In this document: positions 41,028 to 49,350 of the stretch, one piece after another
Position numbering within the stretch: the stretch's first letter is position 1
How the letters are laid out: each line of letters starts with the position of its first letter
Assembly (NCBI RefSeq): GCF_002910915.1
Contig: NZ_NEUF01000148.1
Location: forward strand, 1-53,270
Source of the DNA: Streptomyces sp. SM10
GTDB taxonomy: Bacteria > Actinomycetota > Actinomycetes > Streptomycetales > Streptomycetaceae
Length of the DNA: 53,270 nucleotides
Direction of reading: 5' to 3'
Notes under the pieces: generated by a model
Database searches by the model: none
What the model saw: only the letters and a program-made list of their open reading frames with translations
Told to the model about the DNA's origin: nothing
Position numbers and translations under genes: made by a program

Positions 41028-42554
41028 TCAGCCGGTCGATCCGACGCCCTGGGCGAAGGAGAAGAACCGGTGACAGTCGTACGACGACTTGACCCTGGCC
41101 AGCCGCGCGTAGTTCTCGGCGTAGTACGACTGCTTCCAGTCCGTCAGGGACGGGTCCATCCAGTTCTGGTACGTCTCGCCGTTGGACAGCGGATCGATGA
41201 CCGCGAATCCGTTGTCCACCCAGCGGGTGGCGGCGTCCCTGGCCGCGGCGGTGTTCTGCTGCGGATCGTTGATCAGCGCCCGGTAGTTCACCGAGAACAG
41301 CGAGTCGCGGTGCACGTAGGCCGTGTCGGTCCTGGCGAGGTCGTTGGCCGCTCCGCCGAAGAAGTGCAGATCGAGGTAGCGGGACTGGCCGGCCGCCCGG
41401 TCGGCGTCGAAGGCCGTCATCACGTCGGCCCAGCCGCTCCCGGAGTACGGCGTGCTGCCCATCCTGGTCCGCTCCAGCCCGAACTCGGGCCGGGTCAGGA
41501 CACCGGTGGGCGTCTTCTCCGAGCGCTGGCACTCGTCCTGGCTGAGCGTGCCGCAGCCGAAGACCATCATCATCAGCTGCTGATAGGTCATGACGGCCTC
41601 CTGGCGGGCCGCGGGCGCGCCCGTCATGGACAGCAGCCTGGCCGTCTCCGAGGCGAGTTCCGCCGGGGTGCCACGGGAGGCCAGCATGATGTTGACGTTC
41701 GGCACCGAACCCGGGGCGGCGTCCGGCTGGACGACGTAGCCGCCGCCGCCGATCGTGCGGGGCGCGTCCACCAGCCACCGGGTGGCCGCGTCCAGGACGT
41801 CCGCCGCGCGGTCGTACGGGAAGATGAGGTTGGCCATGGCTATCTGGTCACCGACGTGCGGGGTGAGGGTGAAGCGGGTGACGACGCCGAAGTTGCCGCC
41901 GCCGCCTCCGCGCAGCGCCCAGAACAGGTCGCTGTGCCGGGTCGGGGAGGCGGTCACCACCCGGCCGTCGGCCAGGACCACCTCCGCCGACGTGAGGGCG
42001 TCGCAGGCCATGCCCGTGGACCGGGTCAGGAAGCCGAAGCCGCCGCCCTGCACGAAGCCGCCGGTCGCGACGGTCGGGCAGCCACCCTCGCTGACCACCA
42101 GGCCGTGCGGGGCGAGGGCGTTCAGGATGTCCACGTTCCTGGCGCCTGGTCCGACGCTCACCGTGCCGTCGCCGACGGCGATCGCGTTGATCCGGGAGAC
42201 GTCGATGATCAGGCCCGGCGTCGTGGAGTAGCCGCCGAAGCTGTGGCCGCCGCTGCGGACGGCGGCGGGCACACAGTGGTCCTGGGCGAACCGGAGCGCG
42301 ACGGAGACGTCGGCCGGCCCGGTGCAGTAGGCGACCGCCTTGGGCGCCACCGCGTCGAACTGTGCGAGTTCCAGCTGCCTGGCCACGCCGTAGGACGCGT
42401 CGGCGGGCAGCACCAGCGTGCCCTTGAGATTACGGGCGAGCCGGGCCCAGGGAACCGATCCGCTGCCGGCGCTCGCGGCGACGGACGTGCTGGGCAGGGC
42501 GGCCAGGCCGGCGACGGCCGTGCCCGCACCGAGAAGTGCTCTGCGAGTGATCAC
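41028..42554 (-). CDS. Tat-exported FAD-dependent oxidase (BBE-like, bicovalent FAD)
   Basis: 508 aa. The N terminus ITRRALLGAGTAVAGLAAL is a twin-arginine signal, so it folds in the cytosol and acts outside. The FAD_binding_4 domain has H104 in RSGGHSFGG and C159 in GGCPTVATGGF, the two residues that attach FAD in AknOx/GilR/GOOX-type oxidases. FALRGGGGGNFGVVTRF-like text (WALRGGGGGNFGVV) completes the domain. A BBE C-terminal motif (YAENYARLARVKSSYD) is present. Such enzymes oxidise sugars or alcohols and tailor aromatic polyketides. GTG at 42554 has only a weak ribosome site. It is last in the minus-strand run with the halogenase and monooxygenase. Confidence 0.9.
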   Translation of the reverse strand: MITRRALLGAGTAVAGLAALPSTSVAASAGSGSVPWARLARNLKGTLVLPADASYGVARQLELAQFDAVAPKAVAYCTGPADVSVALRFAQDHCVPAAVRSGGHSFGGYSTTPGLIIDVSRINAIAVGDGTVSVGPGARNVDILNALAPHGLVVSEGGCPTVATGGFVQGGGFGFLTRSTGMACDALTSAEVVLADGRVVTASPTRHSDLFWALRGGGGGNFGVVTRFTLTPHVGDQIAMANLIFPYDRAADVLDAATRWLVDAPRTIGGGGYVVQPDAAPGSVPNVNIMLASRGTPAELASETARLLSMTGAPAARQEAVMTYQQLMMMVFGCGTLSQDECQRSEKTPTGVLTRPEFGLERTRMGSTPYSGSGWADVMTAFDADRAAGQSRYLDLHFFGGAANDLARTDTAYVHRDSLFSVNYRALINDPQQNTAAARDAATRWVDNGFAVIDPLSNGETYQNWMDPSLTDWKQSYYAENYARLARVKSSYDCHRFFSFAQGVGSTG

Positions 42555-42743
42555 GGGTGTCCCATGGTCGAGGTGGTCGAGGAGAAGTGACGTACGCGCG
42601 GGAGAGGTGACGCGCGTGGGGGGCGGCGCCGGGCCCCGGCTCCCCTGCCCGCGGGGGGAGGGAAGGGCCGGGGGCGCCCGCGTGGTGCGGACACCCCCCG
42701 GAGAGCCGGTGGCACCGGCGCCGCGTACCAGGGGGAAGGCGGG

Positions 42744-44459
42744 TCAGGAGACCTTGCGGCCGCGCATGCCCTGCTTGACGACGCCCTTGAGCATGGAGCG
42801 CCCGAGGTCGCGCATCTCCTTGGGGCCCGAGGTGCTCGCCCACCACATGAACTTCATCATCGTGGGGGTCGTGGCGCGGAAGAACCGCAGGTCCTCCGGG
42901 CCCTTCCAGCCGAACGGCGTGTTGACCGACTCGCAGTTCCGGATCGCCTCGAAGACGATGTCGGCCGCCTTGTCCCCGTCCATCTCCCCGGCCTCGTACC
43001 GCTCGCAGGTCTCGGCCGTGATGTCGAAGAGGTGCTTGAAGGCGTGGCTGTCCGGCCACCACAGCCCCGTGTAGGGGGAGTTCTCCATCTCCTTGAAGTG
43101 CCGGTCGTCGCCGTCCAGTTCGAAGCTCTGACGGGCCTGGATCTGGCGCATGGTGGCCGGGGTGGTGAAGCAGGCCCACACCCGGAAGACCGCGTTCCAG
43201 AGACGGAAGTGGCTGAAGGCTATGTAGGAGCTGTTGACGATCTTGTCGTTGTACTCCAGCAGGCCCTGCTCCAGCCGCTCCACGTACTCGAAGCGCTCCG
43301 CCGTGAAGTCGTCCTCGCGCAGGGCGTCCAGCACGCGCCAGGCGAGGGCGTCGACCACCTCGAACGTGTTGGACAGACCGCGGGAGAAGAGCGGGTCGAT
43401 GAAGCCGGCGGCGTGGGACATCAGGCACCAGCGGTCGCCGACGGTCTGCTTGGAGGAGTACTGGATCCGGTCGGTGGAGACCCACTCACGCACCCGCTTG
43501 GCGCCGTCGAACTGGCGCTTCACCGCCGGGTACATGTCGAGGTAGTGGTTGAACTCCTCGTCGGGCGTCATGTCCGTCGGCTTGGGGTACAGCCGCTCGT
43601 CGAAGGTCAGGCCGACGCTGCAGACCGGGTTCTTGGAGTCCTTGTAGTTGTCGAACGGGATGATCCAGAACCAGCCGCGCTCGATGAGGTGGTGGAGGGT
43701 GCCGCCGTGGAAGGGCGACTCGGCGGGCGGGCGCAGGGCGTCGGGGTAGTTGCACACGTCGTCGTACGGCTTGACGCCCACGTAGTGGGTGAACAGCGAC
43801 CGGGCGTGGTGCTTGTGCCGGGGCGGGTTGTCGCGGAGGGCGAACTTCTCCGCGAGCGGGGAGCGGAAGCCGCTCGCGTCGATGAGGTACTTCGCCCGGA
43901 AGACCTCGCCGTTGGCTCCCGTGACGGTGACTCCGTCGTCGTCGAAGTCCAGGTCGGTGGCGCGCCAGTTCTGGCGGAGCGTGCAACCGTACTTCGCGGC
44001 GACGTTGAGGTAGTACGAGTCGGTGTCCTGCCGGTAGAGGTGGATGGCCTCCGTCAGCATCTTGGGGATCACGAACATGTTGGCCTCGCGCGGGTCCGGC
44101 TCGCGGTTCTTCCGGTGCGAGACGAAGCCGAAGCTCTGCTTGCGGCCGTGGTGCGGCCCCATGTTCTCGGTGATCGCCTTGATGTCCAGCATGTGCTTGA
44201 TCTCGGGCACGTCGTAGCGTGCGGCGAGGATGTGCAGCCACTCGACGAGCTGCGGGTTCTGCGACTCACCGATGGAGAACCGCGGGTGCTGGCCGGCGTC
44301 GATGAGGGCTACGTTCGCGCCCTGGCGGGCCAGGATGGCGCCGGTGATGGAGCCCGCGAGGCCCGACCCCAGGATCAGGACGTCGCACTCGTTCCGTTCG
44401 CCGGCCCCTGGGGCCTCTTTCGCTGCCTGAGCCTTGACTGCCTGATCCTTGGTGGACAA
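42744..44459 (-). CDS. flavin-dependent halogenase
   Basis: 571 aa. FADH2-dependent enzyme that chlorinates or brominates an aromatic carbon via HOCl. GSGLAG (31-36) binds FAD. The halogenase hallmark WxWxIP is intact as WFWIIP (263-268). K107 in HHGRKQSFGF is the likely catalytic lysine by position. SRGLSNTFEVVDALAW is a further family block. It belongs with halogenases of polyketide phenols (CtcP, fasamycin/formicamycin type) rather than tryptophan halogenases, judged by overall text. The start is TTG at 44459 with AAGGAG eight bases upstream. The flavin reductase at 48798 could supply FADH2. Confidence 0.93.
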   Translation of the reverse strand: MSTKDQAVKAQAAKEAPGAGERNECDVLILGSGLAGSITGAILARQGANVALIDAGQHPRFSIGESQNPQLVEWLHILAARYDVPEIKHMLDIKAITENMGPHHGRKQSFGFVSHRKNREPDPREANMFVIPKMLTEAIHLYRQDTDSYYLNVAAKYGCTLRQNWRATDLDFDDDGVTVTGANGEVFRAKYLIDASGFRSPLAEKFALRDNPPRHKHHARSLFTHYVGVKPYDDVCNYPDALRPPAESPFHGGTLHHLIERGWFWIIPFDNYKDSKNPVCSVGLTFDERLYPKPTDMTPDEEFNHYLDMYPAVKRQFDGAKRVREWVSTDRIQYSSKQTVGDRWCLMSHAAGFIDPLFSRGLSNTFEVVDALAWRVLDALREDDFTAERFEYVERLEQGLLEYNDKIVNSSYIAFSHFRLWNAVFRVWACFTTPATMRQIQARQSFELDGDDRHFKEMENSPYTGLWWPDSHAFKHLFDITAETCERYEAGEMDGDKAADIVFEAIRNCESVNTPFGWKGPEDLRFFRATTPTMMKFMWWASTSGPKEMRDLGRSMLKGVVKQGMRGRKVS

Positions 44460-44516
44460 GACCGCACTCCTTCTTTCTCGATTCGACGGGCGCGCACGGC
44501 GCCGGGCCGGTGGGGA

Positions 44517-45992
44517 TCAGGCGGCGGACTGGGGCTCGCCGAACCAGGTGGTCAGGGACTCCTCGAGGCCGCCGGGGGCGCCGTCCGTGCTCACCCAGGC
44601 GACATAACCGTCGGGGCGGACCAGCAGGCTCGCGGCGGGGGCGTCCGCGTCGGCGCGGGTCGCGGTGACGACGTCGACGCGGTCCGCCCAGCCGGCCGCG
44701 GCCGCGCGCAGTGCGGCACTGTCGTGCAGGTCGAGCAGGACCGGACGCCCGCGGTGGAGCAGCGCGTACGTGGTCGACTTCTCGTCCCCGACGAGAAGTT
44801 CCTGGTCGGGGAGGCGGCGGCCGAGAAGCGGGTGATCGCCGGGGGCGGCGCCGTAGGTGATGTCCAGGCCCGTGACCAGGCCGACGAGGTGGCGCCGTAC
44901 GTCCTCGATCTTGACGAGCTCGGCGAAGATGTCGCGCAGCGGCTGCATCTCGGGTCCGCCGAGGTAGAGGGAGCGCTGCACCAGGGTGTTGGCGACGATC
45001 ATGCCGCCGACCGGGTGCCGCTCGGCGTGGTAGGTGTCCAGCAGCGCGTCCGGCGCCTGGCCCTTGACCACCGCCGCGAGCTTCCAGCCGAGGTTGACCA
45101 CGTCGCCGACGGCGGCGCTGATGCCCTGGGCACCGATGGGCAGGTGGATGTGGGCGGCGTCGCCCGCGAGGAAGACCCGGCCCTTGCGGTACGCGGCGGC
45201 GTGCCGGCTCGCGTCGGTGAAGTAGCTGGTCCACAGCGGGGTGGCGCCGGTGATGTCCTCACCGGTGACCCGCTGGAAGGACTCGGCCACCTCCTGGAAG
45301 GTGGGCGGCTCCTGGGTCGGTCGGACCCCGGCGCCGCGCTCGAAGACGACGACGCGGGTGGCGTGCGGCCCGAGCGGGAGGACCACGACCATGCCGGCGT
45401 CGCCGACCTCGCCGGTCGGGCGGATCCGGAGCGGCACGCCGGTCACGTCGGCCATCTTCATCTCGATGGTGGCGTTGCTGCCGGGGAAGTCGATGCCGGC
45501 CAGGCGACGGACGATGCTGCGGGCACCGTCACAGCCCACCAGGTAGGCGGCGCGCAGGAGTTCGGCACCGTCGGGGCCTTCGGCCTCGACCTCGACGCCG
45601 TCCTCGCCCTCCGTCATGCCCACGACCTTGTAGCCGCGGCGTATCTCGGCGCCCAGGCCCGTGGCCCAGGTGTGGAGGATGGCCTCGGTACGGGACTGCG
45701 GAACGCCTCGTACGCCGAAGTTGCCGCCCTCGATGATCCGGTAGTCGATGGGGAGGCCGCCGAAGTGGCCACCGGGAATGGTGTCCAGCTCGCCGAATTC
45801 CTCGAGCAGGCCGCGCTGGCCGAATTCCTCGATGGTGCGGGCGGAGAATCCCAGGGCGCGCGACTGCTGCATGGGCGTGGTGAGCTGGTCGAGCACGATG
45901 ACGGAAAGCCCCGAGAGGCGGAGCTCGCCGGCGAGCATGAGTCCCGCGGGACCCGCTCCGGCAACAATTACATCGGCATTCAAGTCGTCCAT
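44517..45992 (-). CDS. FAD-dependent aromatic monooxygenase (PgaE/RdmE-like)
   Basis: 491 aa class A flavoprotein hydroxylase. GAGPAG (12-17) binds ADP, DG motif GCDGARS is at 153-159 and the GD motif LAGDAAHIHLPIGAQGIS is at 276-293. The C-terminal thioredoxin-like part ends in LLVRPDGYVAWVS. Homologues hydroxylate or Baeyer-Villiger-oxidise polycyclic aromatic polyketide intermediates using NAD(P)H and O2. The ATG at 45992 has GAGAGGGAAG immediately upstream. It is first of a minus-strand run; halogenase starts 57 bases after its stop. A strong hairpin at 46134 isolates it from the PPOX gene. Confidence 0.93.
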   Translation of the reverse strand: MDDLNADVIVAGAGPAGLMLAGELRLSGLSVIVLDQLTTPMQQSRALGFSARTIEEFGQRGLLEEFGELDTIPGGHFGGLPIDYRIIEGGNFGVRGVPQSRTEAILHTWATGLGAEIRRGYKVVGMTEGEDGVEVEAEGPDGAELLRAAYLVGCDGARSIVRRLAGIDFPGSNATIEMKMADVTGVPLRIRPTGEVGDAGMVVVLPLGPHATRVVVFERGAGVRPTQEPPTFQEVAESFQRVTGEDITGATPLWTSYFTDASRHAAAYRKGRVFLAGDAAHIHLPIGAQGISAAVGDVVNLGWKLAAVVKGQAPDALLDTYHAERHPVGGMIVANTLVQRSLYLGGPEMQPLRDIFAELVKIEDVRRHLVGLVTGLDITYGAAPGDHPLLGRRLPDQELLVGDEKSTTYALLHRGRPVLLDLHDSAALRAAAAGWADRVDVVTATRADADAPAASLLVRPDGYVAWVSTDGAPGGLEESLTTWFGEPQSAA

Positions 45993-46133
45993 CTTCCCTC
46001 TCCCGCTGGTGTTTTCTTCAGTATTCCGACGGGACGGGTGAAGCTGAACGGTCTCCGGTACAGGGCTCTGACAAGTTCGTCAGATCTCCGGTATGTGTGT
46101 CAGGAGGTGCTCCGGCGCAGCTTCGGGGAGACG

Positions 46134-46172
46134 CGAGAGGGTGCCGGAAGCTCTGCTTCCGGCACCCTCTCG
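46134..46172. terminator. 18-bp perfect terminator hairpin after PPOX gene
   Basis: 46134-46151 and 46155-46172 are exact complements with only TCT as loop. It lies between the PPOX stop (46190) and the monooxygenase promoter region (45993-46133). Confidence 0.88.
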
Positions 46173-46189
46173 TCTCTCGTGTCCCGGCC

Positions 46190-46594
46190 TCAGCCGCCGA
46201 GGACCCGGTCGACCCGGATCTCGACGACGGCCAGGCCCGGCGGACGGGGCGGCGGCGACCAGAACCTCTTGGTGTAGAGGCGCACGCCCTCCGCGACCCG
46301 GGCGGGCTCGGTGGAGACCGTGGCCGTGCCCTCCAGGGTGATCCAGCGCCAGCCGGCCATCTGGCAGACCGACACCCGGCTGCCCGGCGCGGCCAGCACA
46401 TTCCTGGCCTTGCGCCGTGTCACCGCGGTCATGACGCGTGCCAGGCCCGATTCCTTGTCCCAGGTGAAGCGCACCGGAGCCGTGTGGGGGCTGCCGTCGG
46501 GACGGAGGGTGGTGAAGGTGCACAGGTGGTTCTCGGCGAGGAACGCCTCGGCCTCGGCGGACAGTGCGGGCAGGGGTGTCTGTGTCGGTGCCAT
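46190..46594 (-). CDS. PPOX-class (F420/FMN-dependent) oxidoreductase
   Basis: 134 aa split-barrel flavin or deazaflavin protein. FLAENHLCTFTTLRPDGSPH is the usual opening, followed by PVRFTWD, KARNVLAAPGSRVSVCQ and WITLEGTATV. Members of this TIGR03618-like group use F420H2 or FMN to reduce diverse compounds. The ATG at 46594 lies 15 bases after the exporter stop, so it is in one operon with the exporter. In this setting it could reduce a late polyketide intermediate, as F420 enzymes do in tetracycline pathways, but a general role is equally possible. Confidence 0.87.
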   Translation of the reverse strand: MAPTQTPLPALSAEAEAFLAENHLCTFTTLRPDGSPHTAPVRFTWDKESGLARVMTAVTRRKARNVLAAPGSRVSVCQMAGWRWITLEGTATVSTEPARVAEGVRLYTKRFWSPPPRPPGLAVVEIRVDRVLGG

Positions 46595-46609
46595 GGGATG
46601 TTCCGTTCC

Positions 46610-48094
46610 TCAGTGGGCCGGGACGCCGGCCGGCTGGTCCTTGGCCCTGGTCAGCGGCAGCAGCACCAGGGTGACCAGGAGGGCGGCCGCGGCGAAGCCG
46701 GCGCTGATGAGGAAGGCGTCGTGGAAGACCGTGGTGCGGGCCTGGTCGACCAGTTCCGGGTGGCCCTCGGTCTGCGCCTCCAGCTCGTCGATCCGGCGGA
46801 AGGCGTAGGTGGCGGCGACGGCGAGGCCGAGGGCGCCGCCGATCTCCTGGGAGGTGTTGATGAGGCCGGCGGCCAGACCCGACTCGTGCTCCTCGGAGCC
46901 GGCGAAGGCGGAGATCTGGAGCGGCACGAAGGAGGCGCCCAGGCCGAGGCCGCAGATGATGAACGCGGGCAGCAGGTCGACGAGGTAGGCCGCGTCGGAC
47001 GGTGCCCTCCACAGCAGCAGCATGCCGGTGCCGACCAGGGTGAGACCGGTCATCAGGACGGGCTTGGCGGCGACCTTGGTGACGACCTGGGAGGCGATGC
47101 CCGCGCCGACCGCGGTGGTCAGGGCGAGGGGGACGTAGGCGAGACCGGTGGTGATCGCCGAGTAGTCGAGCACCTGCTGCATGAAGAGGCTGGCGAAGAA
47201 GAAGAGGCTGACGCAGGTGCCGAGGAGCAGGATGGCGATGACGTTGGCGGCGCGCAGGGACGGGCGGCGGAAGACGCCGAGCGGCATCAGCGGAGCCTTG
47301 GCGCGGCGCTCGATGAACAGGAAGCCGACCAGCAGCAGGGCGGAGAGGGCGAACCCGCCGTAGATGCGGCCCATGGGGACGTCGGAGTCGTCGACGGTCT
47401 GGCCGAGGGTGAAGATCAGCAGGATCAGACCTGCGGTGAGGACGACGGCGCCCGCGACGTCGAAGCTGCGGGTGCGCTCGGCGGCACGGCTCTCACCGAC
47501 GATCATCGGGGCGACCAGGGCACCGATGACGCCGATCGGCACGTTGAGGAAGAAGATCCAGCGCCAGCCCGGCCCGTCGGTGAGCAGCCCGCCCAGGGTG
47601 ACACCGGCGACGGCGGCGACGCCGCTGAGCGCGCCCCAGACGCCGAGCGCCTTGTTGCGCGCCGGGCCCTCCTCGAAGTTGTTGGTCAGCAGGCTGAGTG
47701 CGGCGGTGGCCATGAACGCGGCGGCCAGACCCTGTGCACCGCGTGCGCCGATCAGCATGGCGGAGTTCTGCGCCAGACCCGCGAGCAGCGAGGCCACGGC
47801 GAAGAGGACCAGGCCGGTCTGGAGCATCCGGCGGCGGCCGAGGGTGTCGGCGAGCCGGCCGGTCAGCAGGAGGAAGCCGCCGAGCAGCATGCCGTACGTG
47901 GTGACGACGTACTGCAGAGCCGTCTGGGAGATGTGGAGCTCGTCCTCGATGGTGGGCAGGGCGACGTTCACGATCGACACGTCGAGGAACGTCATGAAGC
48001 CGGCGAGGCAGAGGAAGGCCAGGATGAGGCCGGGCCGGTGGGCGGGCCCGCCCGCCGGCTTGGCGGGCGTGCTCGGGGACTCTTGGACTGACAT
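46610..48094 (-). CDS. MFS transporter, DHA2 family (cluster exporter)
   Basis: 494 aa with about 14 helices. D1 region FMTFLDVSIVNVALPTIEDE; motif A is GRLADTLGRRRMLQTG; the motif C-like AVAGVTLGGLLTDGPGWRWIF follows. It is typical of self-resistance exporters in aromatic polyketide clusters. The ATG at 48094 has GAGGAG six bases upstream. It is divergent from hxlR with a 248-base gap containing the HxlR-type block and degenerate GGTGGAGCC repeats, and is followed in the same operon by the PPOX gene. HxlR control is likely. Confidence 0.92.
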   Translation of the reverse strand: MSVQESPSTPAKPAGGPAHRPGLILAFLCLAGFMTFLDVSIVNVALPTIEDELHISQTALQYVVTTYGMLLGGFLLLTGRLADTLGRRRMLQTGLVLFAVASLLAGLAQNSAMLIGARGAQGLAAAFMATAALSLLTNNFEEGPARNKALGVWGALSGVAAVAGVTLGGLLTDGPGWRWIFFLNVPIGVIGALVAPMIVGESRAAERTRSFDVAGAVVLTAGLILLIFTLGQTVDDSDVPMGRIYGGFALSALLLVGFLFIERRAKAPLMPLGVFRRPSLRAANVIAILLLGTCVSLFFFASLFMQQVLDYSAITTGLAYVPLALTTAVGAGIASQVVTKVAAKPVLMTGLTLVGTGMLLLWRAPSDAAYLVDLLPAFIICGLGLGASFVPLQISAFAGSEEHESGLAAGLINTSQEIGGALGLAVAATYAFRRIDELEAQTEGHPELVDQARTTVFHDAFLISAGFAAAALLVTLVLLPLTRAKDQPAGVPAH

Positions 48095-48148
48095 GACAAC
48101 TCCTCGGAACGCGGAACGGATCTGGGGACGGGACTGCGGTGAAGCGGA

Positions 48149-48225
48149 TGAAGCGGGTGGAGCCGGGGTGGAGCCTCTGAACCGGGTGGGGCCTGTGGAG
48201 CCGGGGGTGGAGCCCGGTGGCGCGG
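48149..48225. repeat. degenerate GGGTGGAGCC direct repeats in the exporter leader
   Basis: Between the exporter start and the HxlR block the words GGGTGGAGCC, GGGGTGGAGCC, GGGTGGGGCC, TGTGGAGCC and GGGGTGGAGCCC follow one another in under 80 bases. The strand asymmetry (G-rich plus strand) is strong. Confidence 0.6.
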
Positions 48226-48287
48226 GGAGAGGAACGGCAAGGCTGACGGCCGTTGACGGCGGTGCTCTGCGGCGTCTTCCAGGAAGC

Positions 48288-48327
48288 TAGCATCCTGGGT
48301 AAAGTAGGTACCTAGAGGAAAGTGACT
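48288..48327. promoter_or_regulatory. HxlR-type operator upstream of hxlR and exporter
   Basis: TAGCATCCTG at 48288-48297 and AGTAGGTACCTAGAGGAAAG at 48303-48322, then GACT. The palindrome TAGGTACCTA is at 48305-48314, ending 28 bases before the hxlR ATG. A further ACTACCT at 48325-48331 mirrors AGGTA-type half-sites. It matches the SDR promoter block at 39260 with identical spacing. Confidence 0.8.
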
Positions 48328-48342
48328 ACCTGGAGGGTTCGC

Positions 48343-48765
48343 ATGAACACCAGCACCGCCCTGCCGGGCGCCGGGGCCGGCCCCGCGCACGGAGTGACCT
48401 CGGAGCAGGCGTGCCCGATCGCTCCGGTGCTCGACATCGTCTTCAGCCGGTGGACGACACCGATCCTGTGGACGCTCCACGCCTTCGGCCGCCAGCGCTT
48501 CGTCGTGCTGCAGCGCAACATCGGCACCATCACACCCAAGGTGCTCACCCAGCGCCTGCGGCAGATGGAACGCGACGGGCTGGTGGTGCGCACCTACCAC
48601 CCCGAGGTGCCCCCCAGGGTGGAGTACGAGATCAGCGCACTCGGAAGCAGCCTGGCGCCGCTCTTCGCCCACCTCGCGGACTGGTCCGCGGACAACCTGC
48701 CGCGCGTCGAGCAGGCACGGCAGGAGTTCGACGGCGCGGAGGAGGCCGCTTCCCGCGGCCACTGA
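48343..48765 (+). CDS. HxlR-family transcriptional regulator
   Basis: 140 aa winged-helix protein. The family core is CPIAPVLDIVFSRWTTPILW, then LHAFGRQRFVVLQRNIGTIT, PKVLTQRLRQMERDGLVVRT and VEYEISALGSSLAPLF. The single cysteine C24 sits at the N-terminal position used for redox sensing in some HxlR/HypR proteins. The ATG at 48343 has GGAGGG upstream. It is divergent from the DHA2 exporter and most likely regulates it and itself through the block at 48288. A second copy of this block near 39260 would extend its control to the SDR gene. Confidence 0.92.
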   Translation: MNTSTALPGAGAGPAHGVTSEQACPIAPVLDIVFSRWTTPILWTLHAFGRQRFVVLQRNIGTITPKVLTQRLRQMERDGLVVRTYHPEVPPRVEYEISALGSSLAPLFAHLADWSADNLPRVEQARQEFDGAEEAASRGH

Positions 48766-48797
48766 GCCGACTGGCCGGGAAGCGGGTCGCAGGGCCG

Positions 48798-49337
48798 TCA
48801 CGCCGACCGTACGGCTGCCGCGTCGCCGTCCAGCTCCCGCATGGATCCCTGGAAGAAGATCAGCGGATCCTCCTCGGCGGCGGGTGCGCCGAGCCCGACG
48901 ACCTCGCCCAGCAGGATGGCGTGGTCGCCGCCGTCGTACTCGGTGATCAGACGGCAGTCCAGGAAGGCCAGCGCCTCGCTGAGGACCGGCAGTCCGGCCG
49001 CCGAGCGGTGGTGGACCACCTCGTCCATGCGGGCGGAGGCACGGCCGGCGAACGCCCAGGCCACGCTCTGCTGGTGCTGGGTGAGGAAGTTGACCACGAA
49101 GCCGCCCGAATCCCGGACCACCGGCAGCAGCCGGGAGGCGCGGTGCAGGCAGATGAGCACCAGCGGCGGTTCCAGCGAGACCGAGGTGAAGGAGTTCACC
49201 GTGGTGCCGGAGGCGTCCTGCCCGGCACCGGAGGTGATGACGGTGACACCGGTGGCGAAGTTTCCGCACACGTCGCGCAGCGCTCGCCCGTCGACCGGGG
49301 CCGGGTCCTTCGTAGGTGCTGACTGAACAGGAATCAC
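48798..49337 (-). CDS. flavin reductase (FMN/FAD-binding split barrel)
   Basis: 179 aa NAD(P)H:flavin oxidoreductase. LRDVCGNFATGVTVITSG starts the domain. TVNSFTSVSLEPPLVLICLH is the flavin-binding core and NFLTQHQQSVAWAFAGR the following helix. GDHAILLGEVVGLG closes the barrel. Such proteins hand reduced flavin to two-component halogenases and monooxygenases, so it is the natural partner of the halogenase at 42744. The GTG at 49337 has GAGAGGG upstream and lies 13 bases after the antiporter stop, third in a three-gene operon. Confidence 0.92.
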   Translation of the reverse strand: MIPVQSAPTKDPAPVDGRALRDVCGNFATGVTVITSGAGQDASGTTVNSFTSVSLEPPLVLICLHRASRLLPVVRDSGGFVVNFLTQHQQSVAWAFAGRASARMDEVVHHRSAAGLPVLSEALAFLDCRLITEYDGGDHAILLGEVVGLGAPAAEEDPLIFFQGSMRELDGDAAAVRSA

Positions 49338-49350
49338 GACATGCCCTCTC

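Noticed and set aside
43032..46277. 1081-codon plus-strand frame across halogenase and monooxygenase genes
   Set aside because: Composition is antisense-like (Val/Gly/Asp/Leu-rich), and it spans two genes with intact motifs on the other strand.
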